Position numbers and translations under genes: made by a program. The notes below the pieces were generated by a model. The model saw only the letters and a list, made by a program, of their open reading frames with translations. It was not told where the DNA came from and made no database searches. DNA of 64,000 nt from JAVVPO01 sp036655715 (GTDB lineage Bacteria; Bacillota; Clostridia; Lachnospirales; Cellulosilyticaceae): the NCBI GenBank assembly GCA_036655715.1, contig JAVVPO010000006.1, forward strand, positions 1 through 64,000, written 5' to 3'. Each line of letters starts with the position of its first letter. Within the stretch, counting starts at the first letter, position 1. Positions 41,692 to 50,168 of this stretch are shown here, in pieces.

Positions 41692-43056
41692 TTAGAATAG
41701 TACTGATGCGTCACCAGCTTTTGCAGTGAGTCTTCCTTTTTCATCTACAAATCCCATTTTCACAAGCCATTCATGGAAAGGTTTGATAGCTGTTAAGCCA
41801 AACATCTCTCTAAGGGCTGCTGTTTCATGGAATCCTGTTGTTTGATAGTTAAGCATAACGTCATCCCCATGAGGTATACCCATAAAGTAGTTACATCCTG
41901 CTGTTGTTAAAAGAACTGATAAATCTTCTATACTGTTTTGGTCAGCTTTCATATGGTTAGTGTAACAAGCATCACATCCCATAGATATTCCTGTGAGTTT
42001 ACCCATAAAGTGGTCTTCAAGACCCGCGCGGGACACTTGTCTACCATCATATAAATACTCAGGCCCGATAAATCCTACCACAGTATTCACAACGAATGGA
42101 TCAAAACGTTTGGCAAATCCATAACATCTAGCTTCCATCGTTACTTGGTCTACGCCGTGGTGCGCTTCTGAAGAAAGCTCTGAACCTTGTCCTGTTTCAA
42201 AGTACATAACATTTGGTCCTTCTGCTGTTCCTTCTGAAAGTGCAAGTTGTCTTGCTTCTTCAAGAGTCGCTGCATTAAATCCAAAGGCTTCATTGCCTTT
42301 TTCTGAACCTGCAATAGATTGGAAAATAAGATCTGTAGGTGCTCCCTTACGAATAGCATCCATCTGAGTTGTTACGTGAGCAAGTACACAAGTTTGAGTT
42401 GGAATTTTGAACTTTTGTTTGATTTCTTCAAAGCGTTTAAGCACTCTTACAACACTTTCTGTACTATCATCTACCGGGTTAAGTCCAAGAAGTGCATCTC
42501 CAGCTCCAAACGTTAAACCTTCAAGCAGTGAAGATAAAATGCCGTCTGGATCATCTGTTGGATGGTTAGGTTGAAGTCTTGAAGAAAGTGTACCTGGTTC
42601 TCCAATCGTTGTGTTACAGTGTTTTGTGATCCTAATCTTTCTAGCCCCGTATACAAGGTCCATGTTAGACATAAGTTTGGCAACAGCCGCTACAATTTCT
42701 GAAGTAAGCCCTCTAGAAACTCTCGCAATGTCTGCACCCGTTGTTTCTTCATCTAAAATCCATTCACGAAGATCTGATACGGTCCAGTTTTTAATCTCAT
42801 CGTGGATTTTTTGATTAACATCATCTTGAATAATACGTGTTACCTCGTCTTTTTCATAAGGTACTGCTGGATTATTTCTAAGTTCTCCAAGTGTAATATT
42901 GGCAAGGACAACTTTAGCTGCAACTCTTTCTTCTGCTGATTCCGCTGCTAGCCCCGCTAACTTATCACCTGATTTTTCTTCATTTGCTTTTGCCATGACA
43001 TCCATAAGTGATTTGAACTCATAAGTGTGTCCAAATAATTTTGTCTTTAAAATCAT
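41692..43056 (-). CDS. eutB: Ethanolamine ammonia-lyase large subunit EutB
   Basis: The 454-residue TIM-barrel protein is the catalytic subunit of the lyase. Strong family matches include KLMSNMDLVYGARKI, GTLSSRLQPNHPTDDP, EGLTFGAGDALLGLNPVDD and CYTNHMKADQN. It is complete and of normal length. AAGGAGG precedes the start at 43056. Order eutA-eutB-eutC is conserved across Firmicutes. Confidence 0.97.
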   Translation of the reverse strand: MILKTKLFGHTYEFKSLMDVMAKANEEKSGDKLAGLAAESAEERVAAKVVLANITLGELRNNPAVPYEKDEVTRIIQDDVNQKIHDEIKNWTVSDLREWILDEETTGADIARVSRGLTSEIVAAVAKLMSNMDLVYGARKIRITKHCNTTIGEPGTLSSRLQPNHPTDDPDGILSSLLEGLTFGAGDALLGLNPVDDSTESVVRVLKRFEEIKQKFKIPTQTCVLAHVTTQMDAIRKGAPTDLIFQSIAGSEKGNEAFGFNAATLEEARQLALSEGTAEGPNVMYFETGQGSELSSEAHHGVDQVTMEARCYGFAKRFDPFVVNTVVGFIGPEYLYDGRQVSRAGLEDHFMGKLTGISMGCDACYTNHMKADQNSIEDLSVLLTTAGCNYFMGIPHGDDVMLNYQTTGFHETAALREMFGLTAIKPFHEWLVKMGFVDEKGRLTAKAGDASVLF

Positions 43057-43083
43057 ATGAATCCTCCTTCCATAGAGTGAAAA

Positions 43084-44517
43084 TTAATTAAATACAAGTG
43101 TTTTAACTACTACTGGCAATACTGCTCCATTTGCAACCGGACTACCAATGTCAATGTAATCACCATTATCTAGTTTGACACTATCTAGGCAAATAACATC
43201 TTTCTTGAAATTTAATTGATAGTACATAGTCTGTCCTAAAACTTTAGCCATATCCTTCTCTACAATAATAATCAGCGGTAATTCTCTTTGAATAAGTTCA
43301 TTCATCCCTTCAATGAGCCCACGAGCATATTCCTGAATCTCTGGAAAAGACGGATTATCCTTGCCCTCTATGGCGACAGCCACTTTCTGAAAGTCTCCTT
43401 CTAGTTTGAACCAATCAAGCTTTTGTTTGATTGCCTGAGCTAGAACCTGACTCCCCCCTTGTTCGTCCTCCATAGAAAGTTTTAGTATTGGTAAATTTTT
43501 AATTGGAAAAGTATTACTTGTGTAAGTAATTGTGCTTCCGCTAATCTCTGTGGTATGAGTACCTGCACCCACTACAGTTGCTCTTATGGTTTCAGTACTT
43601 CTTATCACCTTTAGCTTTTTGCAGAGCATAGACTCTTTAATCGCTTGGCCAAGTAAAATACCAATATCCCCAAATTTAAAATAATCATCTACAGGTCCAT
43701 CATAATAAACATAATCTGCTACACCGCCTGAGAAGGAAATACACTTAAGAGGCACTTCAAGTAAAATATTTTTGTTGGTTACAATCATCTTGAAGGTATT
43801 ATCTTGTGGTCTTAGTCCTACACTTTGCTCTAGCATAGATACCATACTATCTATAACCGGCTTTAAGTTCTCTCTCGTTGCAACAGTTCCTATTTCTAAA
43901 CCTAGATTATTTTCTCTGATTATTATTTCTATTTTGGGTGAAATATATGTTATCTTTTTAGAAGTTGTATCAACTTTAATCAGTCTGCCTCCTATATCTA
44001 AACAGCCTGTTTCTTTGACATCCCCTCTTAAGAAAACAGCTAGATTGCTTGTACCGCCTCCAACATCTATGTTGACCACACTTGTATTGTGTTCCTTGGA
44101 GTAAGTATGTGCCCCAGCACCCTTACCTGATATAATACTTTCTAAGTCAGGCCCCGCTGTAGCTACTACAAAATCACCTGCAAATCCGCTTAAAGTCGTT
44201 AAAACCTCTCTAGCATTTTCTTTTCTTGCAGTCTCACCTGTGATGATAACCGCTCCCGTATTAATCTTAGATTTATCTATTCCTGCCTTTTGATACTCTT
44301 TTTCAATAATTTCTCTTACCCTAGGGCCATCTATTTCTTTGTTTGAAACTAAAGGAGTAAAATAAATTTCACTACGATAGATAATTTCTTTATCTACAAT
44401 AACAATACGAGGTACGGTAAAACTTGACGCCATATTCTCTATAATAATCTTAGAAAATATAAGCTGAGTCGTACTGGTTCCAATATCAATACCTACGCTT
44501 AAAAGTTCATCTCTCAT
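43084..44517 (-). CDS. eutA: Ethanolamine ammonia-lyase reactivating factor EutA
   Basis: The 477-residue protein has an actin/Hsp70-like ATPase fold, with the phosphate-binding SVGIDIGTSTTQLIFS at the start and VNIDVGGGTSNLAVF in the middle. EutA removes damaged B12 from EutBC and allows exchange with fresh adenosylcobalamin. Its start overlaps the eutP stop by four bases. In many Firmicutes eutVW lies between eutP and eutA. Here they are directly joined. Confidence 0.95.
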   Translation of the reverse strand: MRDELLSVGIDIGTSTTQLIFSKIIIENMASSFTVPRIVIVDKEIIYRSEIYFTPLVSNKEIDGPRVREIIEKEYQKAGIDKSKINTGAVIITGETARKENAREVLTTLSGFAGDFVVATAGPDLESIISGKGAGAHTYSKEHNTSVVNIDVGGGTSNLAVFLRGDVKETGCLDIGGRLIKVDTTSKKITYISPKIEIIIRENNLGLEIGTVATRENLKPVIDSMVSMLEQSVGLRPQDNTFKMIVTNKNILLEVPLKCISFSGGVADYVYYDGPVDDYFKFGDIGILLGQAIKESMLCKKLKVIRSTETIRATVVGAGTHTTEISGSTITYTSNTFPIKNLPILKLSMEDEQGGSQVLAQAIKQKLDWFKLEGDFQKVAVAIEGKDNPSFPEIQEYARGLIEGMNELIQRELPLIIIVEKDMAKVLGQTMYYQLNFKKDVICLDSVKLDNGDYIDIGSPVANGAVLPVVVKTLVFN

Positions 44518-44969
44518 CCTTTCACTCCCTTAGTTAGCTTACTATCTAAGTAAGCAAAAAGCTCTTCTATTCCTACTCCCTCTATGGTATCCACCTTAAA
44601 GATGTAGCTTACTCCAGCTTCTTTAAGCCTTTCTTCTACCCGCTGAATCTGAACCTCACTTTTTACCATGGATACCTTGGTAATGATACCAATTACCTCT
44701 CTTGCAAAGGTACTTGCAAAAGCCGGAGGCAAATAGCACTCTTCTTCTAGAGGGTCTGCAATAAGGGCTATGATTTCTGCATCAACAGCTGTTACAATCA
44801 GTGCGCTATAATAATTTCTATTTTCTAGGTACTCACCAGGTGTATCTATAGCATTATCATAGAGTTCAATAGCTTGAGTTTTTTTATATTTTATCTCTAA
44901 TTCATTTAATTTCTGACACAGAGTGGTCTTGCCACTTCCAGTCTTTCCAATAAATATCACTCTACTCAT
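44514..44969 (-). CDS. eutP: EutP-type small GTPase-like protein
   Basis: The 151-residue protein has a P-loop (FIGKTGSGKTTLCQKL) and DTPGEYLENRNYYSALIVTA split over the switch region. This is the EutP/PduV family. Salmonella EutP has acetate kinase activity and PduV-like proteins associate with compartments. The start at 44969, four bases after eutS ends, is preferred over an upstream in-frame start at 45032 that would lie within eutS. Confidence 0.92.
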   Translation of the reverse strand: MSRVIFIGKTGSGKTTLCQKLNELEIKYKKTQAIELYDNAIDTPGEYLENRNYYSALIVTAVDAEIIALIADPLEEECYLPPAFASTFAREVIGIITKVSMVKSEVQIQRVEERLKEAGVSYIFKVDTIEGVGIEELFAYLDSKLTKGVKG

Positions 44970-44973
44970 CTCA

Positions 44974-45324
44974 TCAAGTCCTCGTAAGCGCTGTCGGTGT
45001 AAAATGCAAAGTATTTTCAAGTACACTAACAACCTCTTTGATAGCAGCTTCCACAGAACTCACATCACCAGTAATGACTAACGCCCCACTGAATCTATCA
45101 ATAAATCCTAAAGATACATCCGAAGCCTTAGTCGCTACATCTGCTGCAATGATAGCCCCCTCACTAGGTGTGATGGTGAGTATACCTATAGCACTTACCT
45201 TCTCTGCTACAAGCCCTAGTTTCCTATAGATATCAGCTGTAGGATTTGCTATCACATGGGCAAGAGTAACTTGCTTTCCAGGTACAAACTCCTGTATAAT
45301 CCTTTGTTTGTCTTCTAACTCCAT
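44974..45324 (-). CDS. eutS: BMC shell protein EutS
   Basis: The 116-residue protein is a circularly permuted BMC domain with the EutS N-terminus RIIQEFVPGKQVTLAHVIANP cut into strands, and GILTITPSEGAIIAADVATKA. EutS forms bent hexamers thought to shape shell edges. GGAGG precedes the start. It is the first shell gene, 33 bases after eutG. Confidence 0.95.
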   Translation of the reverse strand: MELEDKQRIIQEFVPGKQVTLAHVIANPTADIYRKLGLVAEKVSAIGILTITPSEGAIIAADVATKASDVSLGFIDRFSGALVITGDVSSVEAAIKEVVSVLENTLHFTPTALTRT

Positions 45325-45357
45325 TTATCTTTCGCCTCCAGACACAAGATTTGCAAA

Positions 45358-46488
45358 CTAATTAATCTTGCATAAAATTTCAAGCACATCACCGATAACA
45401 GCTACTCGTGGATTAGTTAAAATACACGCATCTACCAATGCACCGGCAGCAATATCTCCTTTGAATTTAGCAAAGTCCTCACTGCTTACTTTGCAATCAC
45501 GTAAATTCATAGGCATACGCATTTCTTTTTGCATACTTATAATTTCATTAATAAAGTTCCTAACAATCATTCTTGTATTGCTACCTTGTATGCCTACTAA
45601 TTTAGCCAAATTAGCATATTTCTTTGCTGCAATCGTATAGCTAGATGGACTGTATCCCTCTATATGCGCATTGAATGCAATAACATAAGGTAGTAACAAC
45701 GCATTGGTTCTACCATGAGGGATGTGAAGCTTTCCTCCAATGTTATGAGCAATTGCATGATTGATACCTAATGAAGCTTGGTTAAAAGCAAGTCCTGCAA
45801 GGCAAGAAGCATTGTGCATCTTTTCTTTCGCTTCCATATCTTCTTGACTCTGATAGGATCTAATAAGGTATTCAAAGACTAACTCTACGGCTTTTTCAGC
45901 TAAAGCATCTGAAAAATCTGTAGCTGACGTAGACACATAAGCCTCTACAGCATGTGTTAGTACATCCATCCCTGTATCCGCTACAATGCCACTTGGCACA
46001 CTTTTCACAAGTTCAGGCTCTAAGATTGCTACATCCGGAAGTAATTCATCTGACACAAGAGGATATTTTACTCCTTTTTCTTTGTCTGTGATAACAGCAA
46101 AAGAAGTTACCTCAGACCCTGTCCCACTTGTAGTTGGAATCGCTATAAATTCCATGTCATGAAGATTGCCTATCTTCTTAGAGAAATCCATAATGGCTTT
46201 AGCCGCATCAATAGAAGAACCTCCGCCAAGGGCAATCATCACATCTGGCGCAAACCTAGTCACCTCTTCCACACCTTTTACGATAAGATCCATGGGAGGG
46301 TCTGGTACCACCTCACTAAAGATTTGATAACTTGTGCCACTTAATTGGTCTGTTACCTTATTAATCATGCCAGATTTCATCATAAAGGGATCTGTTACAA
46401 TAAATACTTTTTTGCCTTTGCTTTTTGCTACATAGTCTAGAGCGCCTGGTCCAAATTTGATTTTTGTTTTAATTTCAAAAGTATTCAT
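45358..46488 (-). CDS. eutG: Iron-containing alcohol dehydrogenase EutG
   Basis: EutG reduces acetaldehyde to ethanol and regenerates NAD+ for EutE inside the compartment. The 376-residue group III alcohol dehydrogenase has GGGSSIDAAKAI and TTSGTGSEVTSFAVI for NAD binding, and iron ligands in NHAIAHNIGGKLHIPHGRTN. I prefer the ATG at 46488, six bases from AGAGG, over the one at 46494 that abuts it. It is the first gene of the eut series. The promoter is unclear. Confidence 0.93.
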   Translation of the reverse strand: MNTFEIKTKIKFGPGALDYVAKSKGKKVFIVTDPFMMKSGMINKVTDQLSGTSYQIFSEVVPDPPMDLIVKGVEEVTRFAPDVMIALGGGSSIDAAKAIMDFSKKIGNLHDMEFIAIPTTSGTGSEVTSFAVITDKEKGVKYPLVSDELLPDVAILEPELVKSVPSGIVADTGMDVLTHAVEAYVSTSATDFSDALAEKAVELVFEYLIRSYQSQEDMEAKEKMHNASCLAGLAFNQASLGINHAIAHNIGGKLHIPHGRTNALLLPYVIAFNAHIEGYSPSSYTIAAKKYANLAKLVGIQGSNTRMIVRNFINEIISMQKEMRMPMNLRDCKVSSEDFAKFKGDIAAGALVDACILTNPRVAVIGDVLEILCKIN

Positions 46489-46590
46489 CTGCATCCTCTC
46501 TATCCATAAAAATTTGAAGTTTTACAGACTTATGCTATGGAGATTATTTCATGTTTATACATTTTTTAAAGATTAATAAATATATGCCAA

Positions 46591-46633
46591 AAAAAGGGCA
46601 TCATTCACGTATCTACACACGTGAATGACGCCC
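46591..46633 (-). terminator. Strong terminator between the cysteine-rich gene and eutG
   Basis: Fifteen-base arms (46596-46610 with 46619-46633, one wobble) are followed on the minus strand by seven T residues. It lies 60 bases beyond the stop at 46693 and about 100 before eutG. The 46495-46690 spacer shows no B12 riboswitch and no convincing EutV-type dual hairpin. Confidence 0.88.
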
Positions 46634-46692
46634 CCTCCTTTATAACCTTCTTGATTGTCTGATAGATCATTTTTCTTGTATTTTCATAAGTA

Positions 46693-47649
46693 TTAATTAC
46701 AGTTATAGTTATCCTTTTCACAGATATCTTTTATTGTTTCTAATTTTGAATTCAGTATTAATTCAAGCTGTCTTACATTAGAAAGTGTTTCATTAATGGA
46801 TTTATTGACTGCTAGTAAATCACATATATTATTAGAAATACATACTGCCTTTTGAATTTTTTCCCCTTCAGCATTAAGAATATGCGCAAGTGACGCTTCA
46901 ACCAAGGCAACTGATTCTATAAGATCTGAGCAATTTTTTGAACAACTTTTTTTTTCTTCCTCAACCTCACAGCAATAAGCTACCTCATACTGAATAAGAT
47001 ACATGCAGCATTGGCTATTAAATGCTAATGCATAAATATAATAAGAACAACATTTTTTATAACTAGTCATTCTTATTACCATATCTTGAATACAATATCC
47101 GTTAGGTATATTACACTTTAATAGTATACAATTATCTTGAGAATATAAATCCAATGATTGTTCTGATAGATTACTAGATACACATAAATAATCAGTTTCT
47201 ATAGTAACTATACTATTTGGTATGAATTGATAGAACTGATTTTTTATATAAATTTCATTCTCTTTATTTTTATCTACCTGAATAATACAATAGCCCAAGG
47301 TAATAAGTAATTTATCCTCATAATAATCATAATCAATCTGATTAATTCTCCCGCACTTTTCGTCTAGATAAATAATTTTTTTTTCTTCAAAACTTTTATT
47401 TAACTCATATATGTAATTATCCTTACAGCCCCAAAAGCAACATTCTTTTGAGTCATAACATATACTACTATACGCTCTTGTAATTTTTATAGTTACTTCC
47501 TTCTCTAAACATAAATTATAGACATGAACTTCTAAGATATCAGATGCTAAAAAATAAAAATAGCAATTATCATAAGCTATGCTTTTATATTCACTATTTG
47601 CTTCTTGTATGGGGTAGGCGCCTAGAATATCACATTTAATTTTCTCCAT
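46693..47649 (-). CDS. Cysteine-rich protein with LNAEGEKIQ module
   Basis: The 318-residue protein has no signal peptide. Residues 1-235 are rich in Tyr, Cys, Ile and Asn, with several CC pairs (KECCFWGC, YKKCCSYY, SQCCMYL), and repeated beta-like segments that might form a propeller. Residues about 243-308 are a module (DLIESVALVEASLAHILN, then AEGEKIQKAV) found again in the two next genes on the opposite strand. I know no named family. The Cys-Cys pairs and lack of export signal suggest a spore-coat-type protein. GAGGAGG precedes the start at 47649. Confidence 0.75.
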   Translation of the reverse strand: MEKIKCDILGAYPIQEANSEYKSIAYDNCYFYFLASDILEVHVYNLCLEKEVTIKITRAYSSICYDSKECCFWGCKDNYIYELNKSFEEKKIIYLDEKCGRINQIDYDYYEDKLLITLGYCIIQVDKNKENEIYIKNQFYQFIPNSIVTIETDYLCVSSNLSEQSLDLYSQDNCILLKCNIPNGYCIQDMVIRMTSYKKCCSYYIYALAFNSQCCMYLIQYEVAYCCEVEEEKKSCSKNCSDLIESVALVEASLAHILNAEGEKIQKAVCISNNICDLLAVNKSINETLSNVRQLELILNSKLETIKDICEKDNYNCN

Positions 47650-47950
47650 TTTCTGAGCCTCCTCTCGTTATATTTTAATTTCATAGAAGTTCTATGCTTC
47701 GACTAGTTACGTTGATAGAGTTACCATTATTCTATGTGTTATTACTTCGTTTTATGAGTACTCTCTTCTTCTACACTTTATATTTATCTAAATTTTATCA
47801 TTTTTTTATTTTAAAATTAATTCACTATATTATTAAGATTTTATGTATCACTTGTAAATTGTCTTTCATATAATACACTAGATAGTTTTTTATACAGACT
47901 TATCTAACTCGCTAAAGTCTATATTCTATTTATAAGGAGTTGATTATTTT

Positions 47951-48244
47951 ATGGGAATGCCAGTTATAACGCCAAGTACCGTTACTAGATGTGAAGCTAT
48001 TACAGATATTATCGAATCTGTAGCTTTAGAACAAGCTGCTCTCGCTCATATTTTAAATGCTGAAGGTGAAAAGATTCAAGCAATCGTTAAACTACCTAAT
48101 GCAAAACCTGAAGAAATGCTTAAAATCAATAACTCTGTACGATCTATGGTTAAATCTATTACAATGCTTGAAATGATTCTACAATCCAAACTTGAAATCT
48201 TTGACGATTGCTTATGTGCTTGTCCTACTGTACCTAAACCATAA
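47951..48244 (+). CDS. Small stand-alone LNAEGEKIQ-module protein
   Basis: The 97-residue protein consists of a short N-terminus (MGMPVITPSTVTRC), the shared module (ITDIIESVALEQAALAHIL, then NAEGEKIQ), and a Cys-containing tail (DDCLCACP). It has no signal peptide. AAGGAG lies 12 bases before the start and a terminator follows. The 301-base spacer 47650-47950 holds the divergent promoters. CATATAATA at 47867-47875 fits a sporulation sigma-K -10 box, without proof. Confidence 0.75.
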   Translation: MGMPVITPSTVTRCEAITDIIESVALEQAALAHILNAEGEKIQAIVKLPNAKPEEMLKINNSVRSMVKSITMLEMILQSKLEIFDDCLCACPTVPKP

Positions 48245-48278
48245 TACCTTATTACTTAATTTAAATTATGATATAAGC

Positions 48279-48331
48279 AAGTATCCCATACCTCCTAAGT
48301 ATATCTTAGGTAGGAATAGGATACTTTTTTT
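48279..48331 (+). terminator. Terminator after the small module protein
   Basis: AAGTATCC (48279-48286) pairs with GGATACTT (48319-48326), with an inner CTAAG/CTTAG pair, and is followed by seven T on the plus strand. The rest of the 48245-48505 spacer is AT-rich with no gene seen. Confidence 0.8.
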
Positions 48332-48505
48332 ATACTTATGTTGTTCTTTTCTACCTATAAAAGTACATAAGTTGCTATAACCTTATGCTTTATCCTATAA
48401 TGCAACTTTTATAATGCAACATTTGTAACTCATTATCATAAAATATATTAATATCTATTTATTTTATTTTTCTTTATATTGATAAAATCAAGGAGGTTTA
48501 CTAAT

Positions 48506-50086
48506 ATGCCAATCATAACATGCCCTGCAAACGGTCTAGAACATTGGGGACCTATCAATCAGCCTATTACTTCAACTATAGATCCATCCCCTAATGTATC
48601 AAAACCTGATACAACCACATCCTTTGCAGTTTCTGTAGCACCTCAACATGGATCTATCATACTAACTCCAGTAGGAACTAAAACAACATGGACCTATACA
48701 CCTTCTACTGGATTTACAGGATATGATTTCTTTTCACTTTCTGCAACCACTGATGTAACTCACCAAAAATGTACTACGACATTAAATGTCTATGTAGTCG
48801 ACCCAGAAGTAACCATTCTAAAAAGTGTTCATGAATCCTATGTCACACCTGGAGATCAGCTCACCTATACACTCGTTGTAACCAATGCCAGCTCTTTAGG
48901 AACAGATGCCGGCACTATGCCAGCCACAGTATTTATACAAGATACATTGCCAGCAAATACTACACTCGTTCCTCATACCACTTTTATTGATGATAAATTA
49001 ACTAATGATATTTCAAGTGGGTTAACCATCCCCAATATACAAATAGGAGAATCTTCCACTATACATTTTATAGCAAAAGCATCTTCAGATATATCATCAT
49101 CTATGCTTTTAACCAATACCGCAGAGGCTACCCTTACACTCAATCCAAATACAGCTGATTCCTTCAGCAAAAAAACTACATCCAATGAAGTGACCACCCC
49201 TGTTTTCCTCTTAGACCTTGCGCTAACCTCAAAAGTATCTCAAGTATTTCCAAATGGTACTATCGAATATACCCTTACCTATACAAATCAAACAAACCAG
49301 ACACTAACCTCTGCCCTGATTAAAAACAGTATACCCGCTCAGACAACCCTAGTTGCCAATTCTACATTCATCAACACCAAACTAGACACTACTGCAAACA
49401 TTGCTAATGGGATTCAGGTAGGTCCTCTAGCAGCAGATGAATCAGTTATTATTTTATTTAGTATTGCTGTTAATACAGATGCAGCTCCTGATAGTATTAT
49501 CCTCAATCAAGCTTCTCTCACATTTTCTCTTCTATCTAATGATCAAACCATAACAGGCACTACCCTAAGCAATGAGTATCCTATTACTATTAAGTGTTCT
49601 GGTACAACAATTAATGCCTTCAACCAGTATCTCTATGTAGGTGATCTATTTAATCCACTATACGGTGTTACTGCCATTAGTTGTGATGGTACAGATGTTA
49701 CTGCTCAACTAAGCGTAGAGGGTACTGTCAATACAAACGAACCTGGAGTCTATCCAATCACTTATAGTATTACAAATGCTGATGGTAGTCTTACCGCTCA
49801 AACTATAACCGTTACCGTATCTCCAATCAATCCACATCAACAAGCTATTACAGACATTATTGAGTCCGTTGCATTAGAACAAGCTGCACTTTCTCATATA
49901 CTCAATGCAGAAGGTGAAAAACTCCAAGCACTCGTTGCACACGCTGCAACTTCCGAAGAGCTCCTTACTGTTAATACTTCTGTTAATCAATTGGTAAATG
50001 CCCTATCTAAACTAGAAATTGTTCTACTCACTAAGTTGGATACTGTAACCTGTAATCCATGCAACGATCCTTCTCACCTCTACTAA
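48506..50086 (+). CDS. DUF11/Ig-like repeat protein with LNAEGEKIQ module
   Basis: The 526-residue protein has, in order, a cadherin/Ig-like tandem domain (about 15-95), two DUF11 conserved repeats (about 100-235 and 236-360; KSVHESYVTPGDQLTYTLVV and LTSKVSQVFPNGTIEYTLTY mark their starts), a DUF5011-like Ig domain (about 365-440), and the shared C-terminal module (TDIIESVALEQAALSHILN). The tail ends CNPCND. It is rich in Thr, Ser and Asn. It has no signal peptide or cell-wall anchor, unusual for DUF11 surface proteins but normal for coat or exosporium proteins assembled in the mother cell. The start at 48506 follows AAGGAGG. An upstream ATG precedes that site. Confidence 0.82.
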   Translation: MPIITCPANGLEHWGPINQPITSTIDPSPNVSKPDTTTSFAVSVAPQHGSIILTPVGTKTTWTYTPSTGFTGYDFFSLSATTDVTHQKCTTTLNVYVVDPEVTILKSVHESYVTPGDQLTYTLVVTNASSLGTDAGTMPATVFIQDTLPANTTLVPHTTFIDDKLTNDISSGLTIPNIQIGESSTIHFIAKASSDISSSMLLTNTAEATLTLNPNTADSFSKKTTSNEVTTPVFLLDLALTSKVSQVFPNGTIEYTLTYTNQTNQTLTSALIKNSIPAQTTLVANSTFINTKLDTTANIANGIQVGPLAADESVIILFSIAVNTDAAPDSIILNQASLTFSLLSNDQTITGTTLSNEYPITIKCSGTTINAFNQYLYVGDLFNPLYGVTAISCDGTDVTAQLSVEGTVNTNEPGVYPITYSITNADGSLTAQTITVTVSPINPHQQAITDIIESVALEQAALSHILNAEGEKLQALVAHAATSEELLTVNTSVNQLVNALSKLEIVLLTKLDTVTCNPCNDPSHLY

Positions 50087-50097
50087 ATTAAAAATAC

Positions 50098-50142
50098 AAA
50101 AACCTCCTAAAAATTATAATTATAATTTTTAGGAGGTTTTTT
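50098..50142. terminator. Bidirectional terminator between convergent genes
   Basis: A nearly perfect 19-base inverted repeat centred at 50119-50120 has A and T runs on its sides. It ends the module-protein gene on the plus strand and typA on the minus strand. Confidence 0.9.
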
Positions 50143-50168
50143 ATGTTCTCGTTTGAGAGATTAAATCT

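Noticed and set aside
46495..46690. EutV-type antiterminator dual hairpin or B12 riboswitch before eutG
   Set aside because: Only the terminator of the upstream gene is clear. I could not find two six-base-loop hairpins with the A/G pattern, nor a B12 box.
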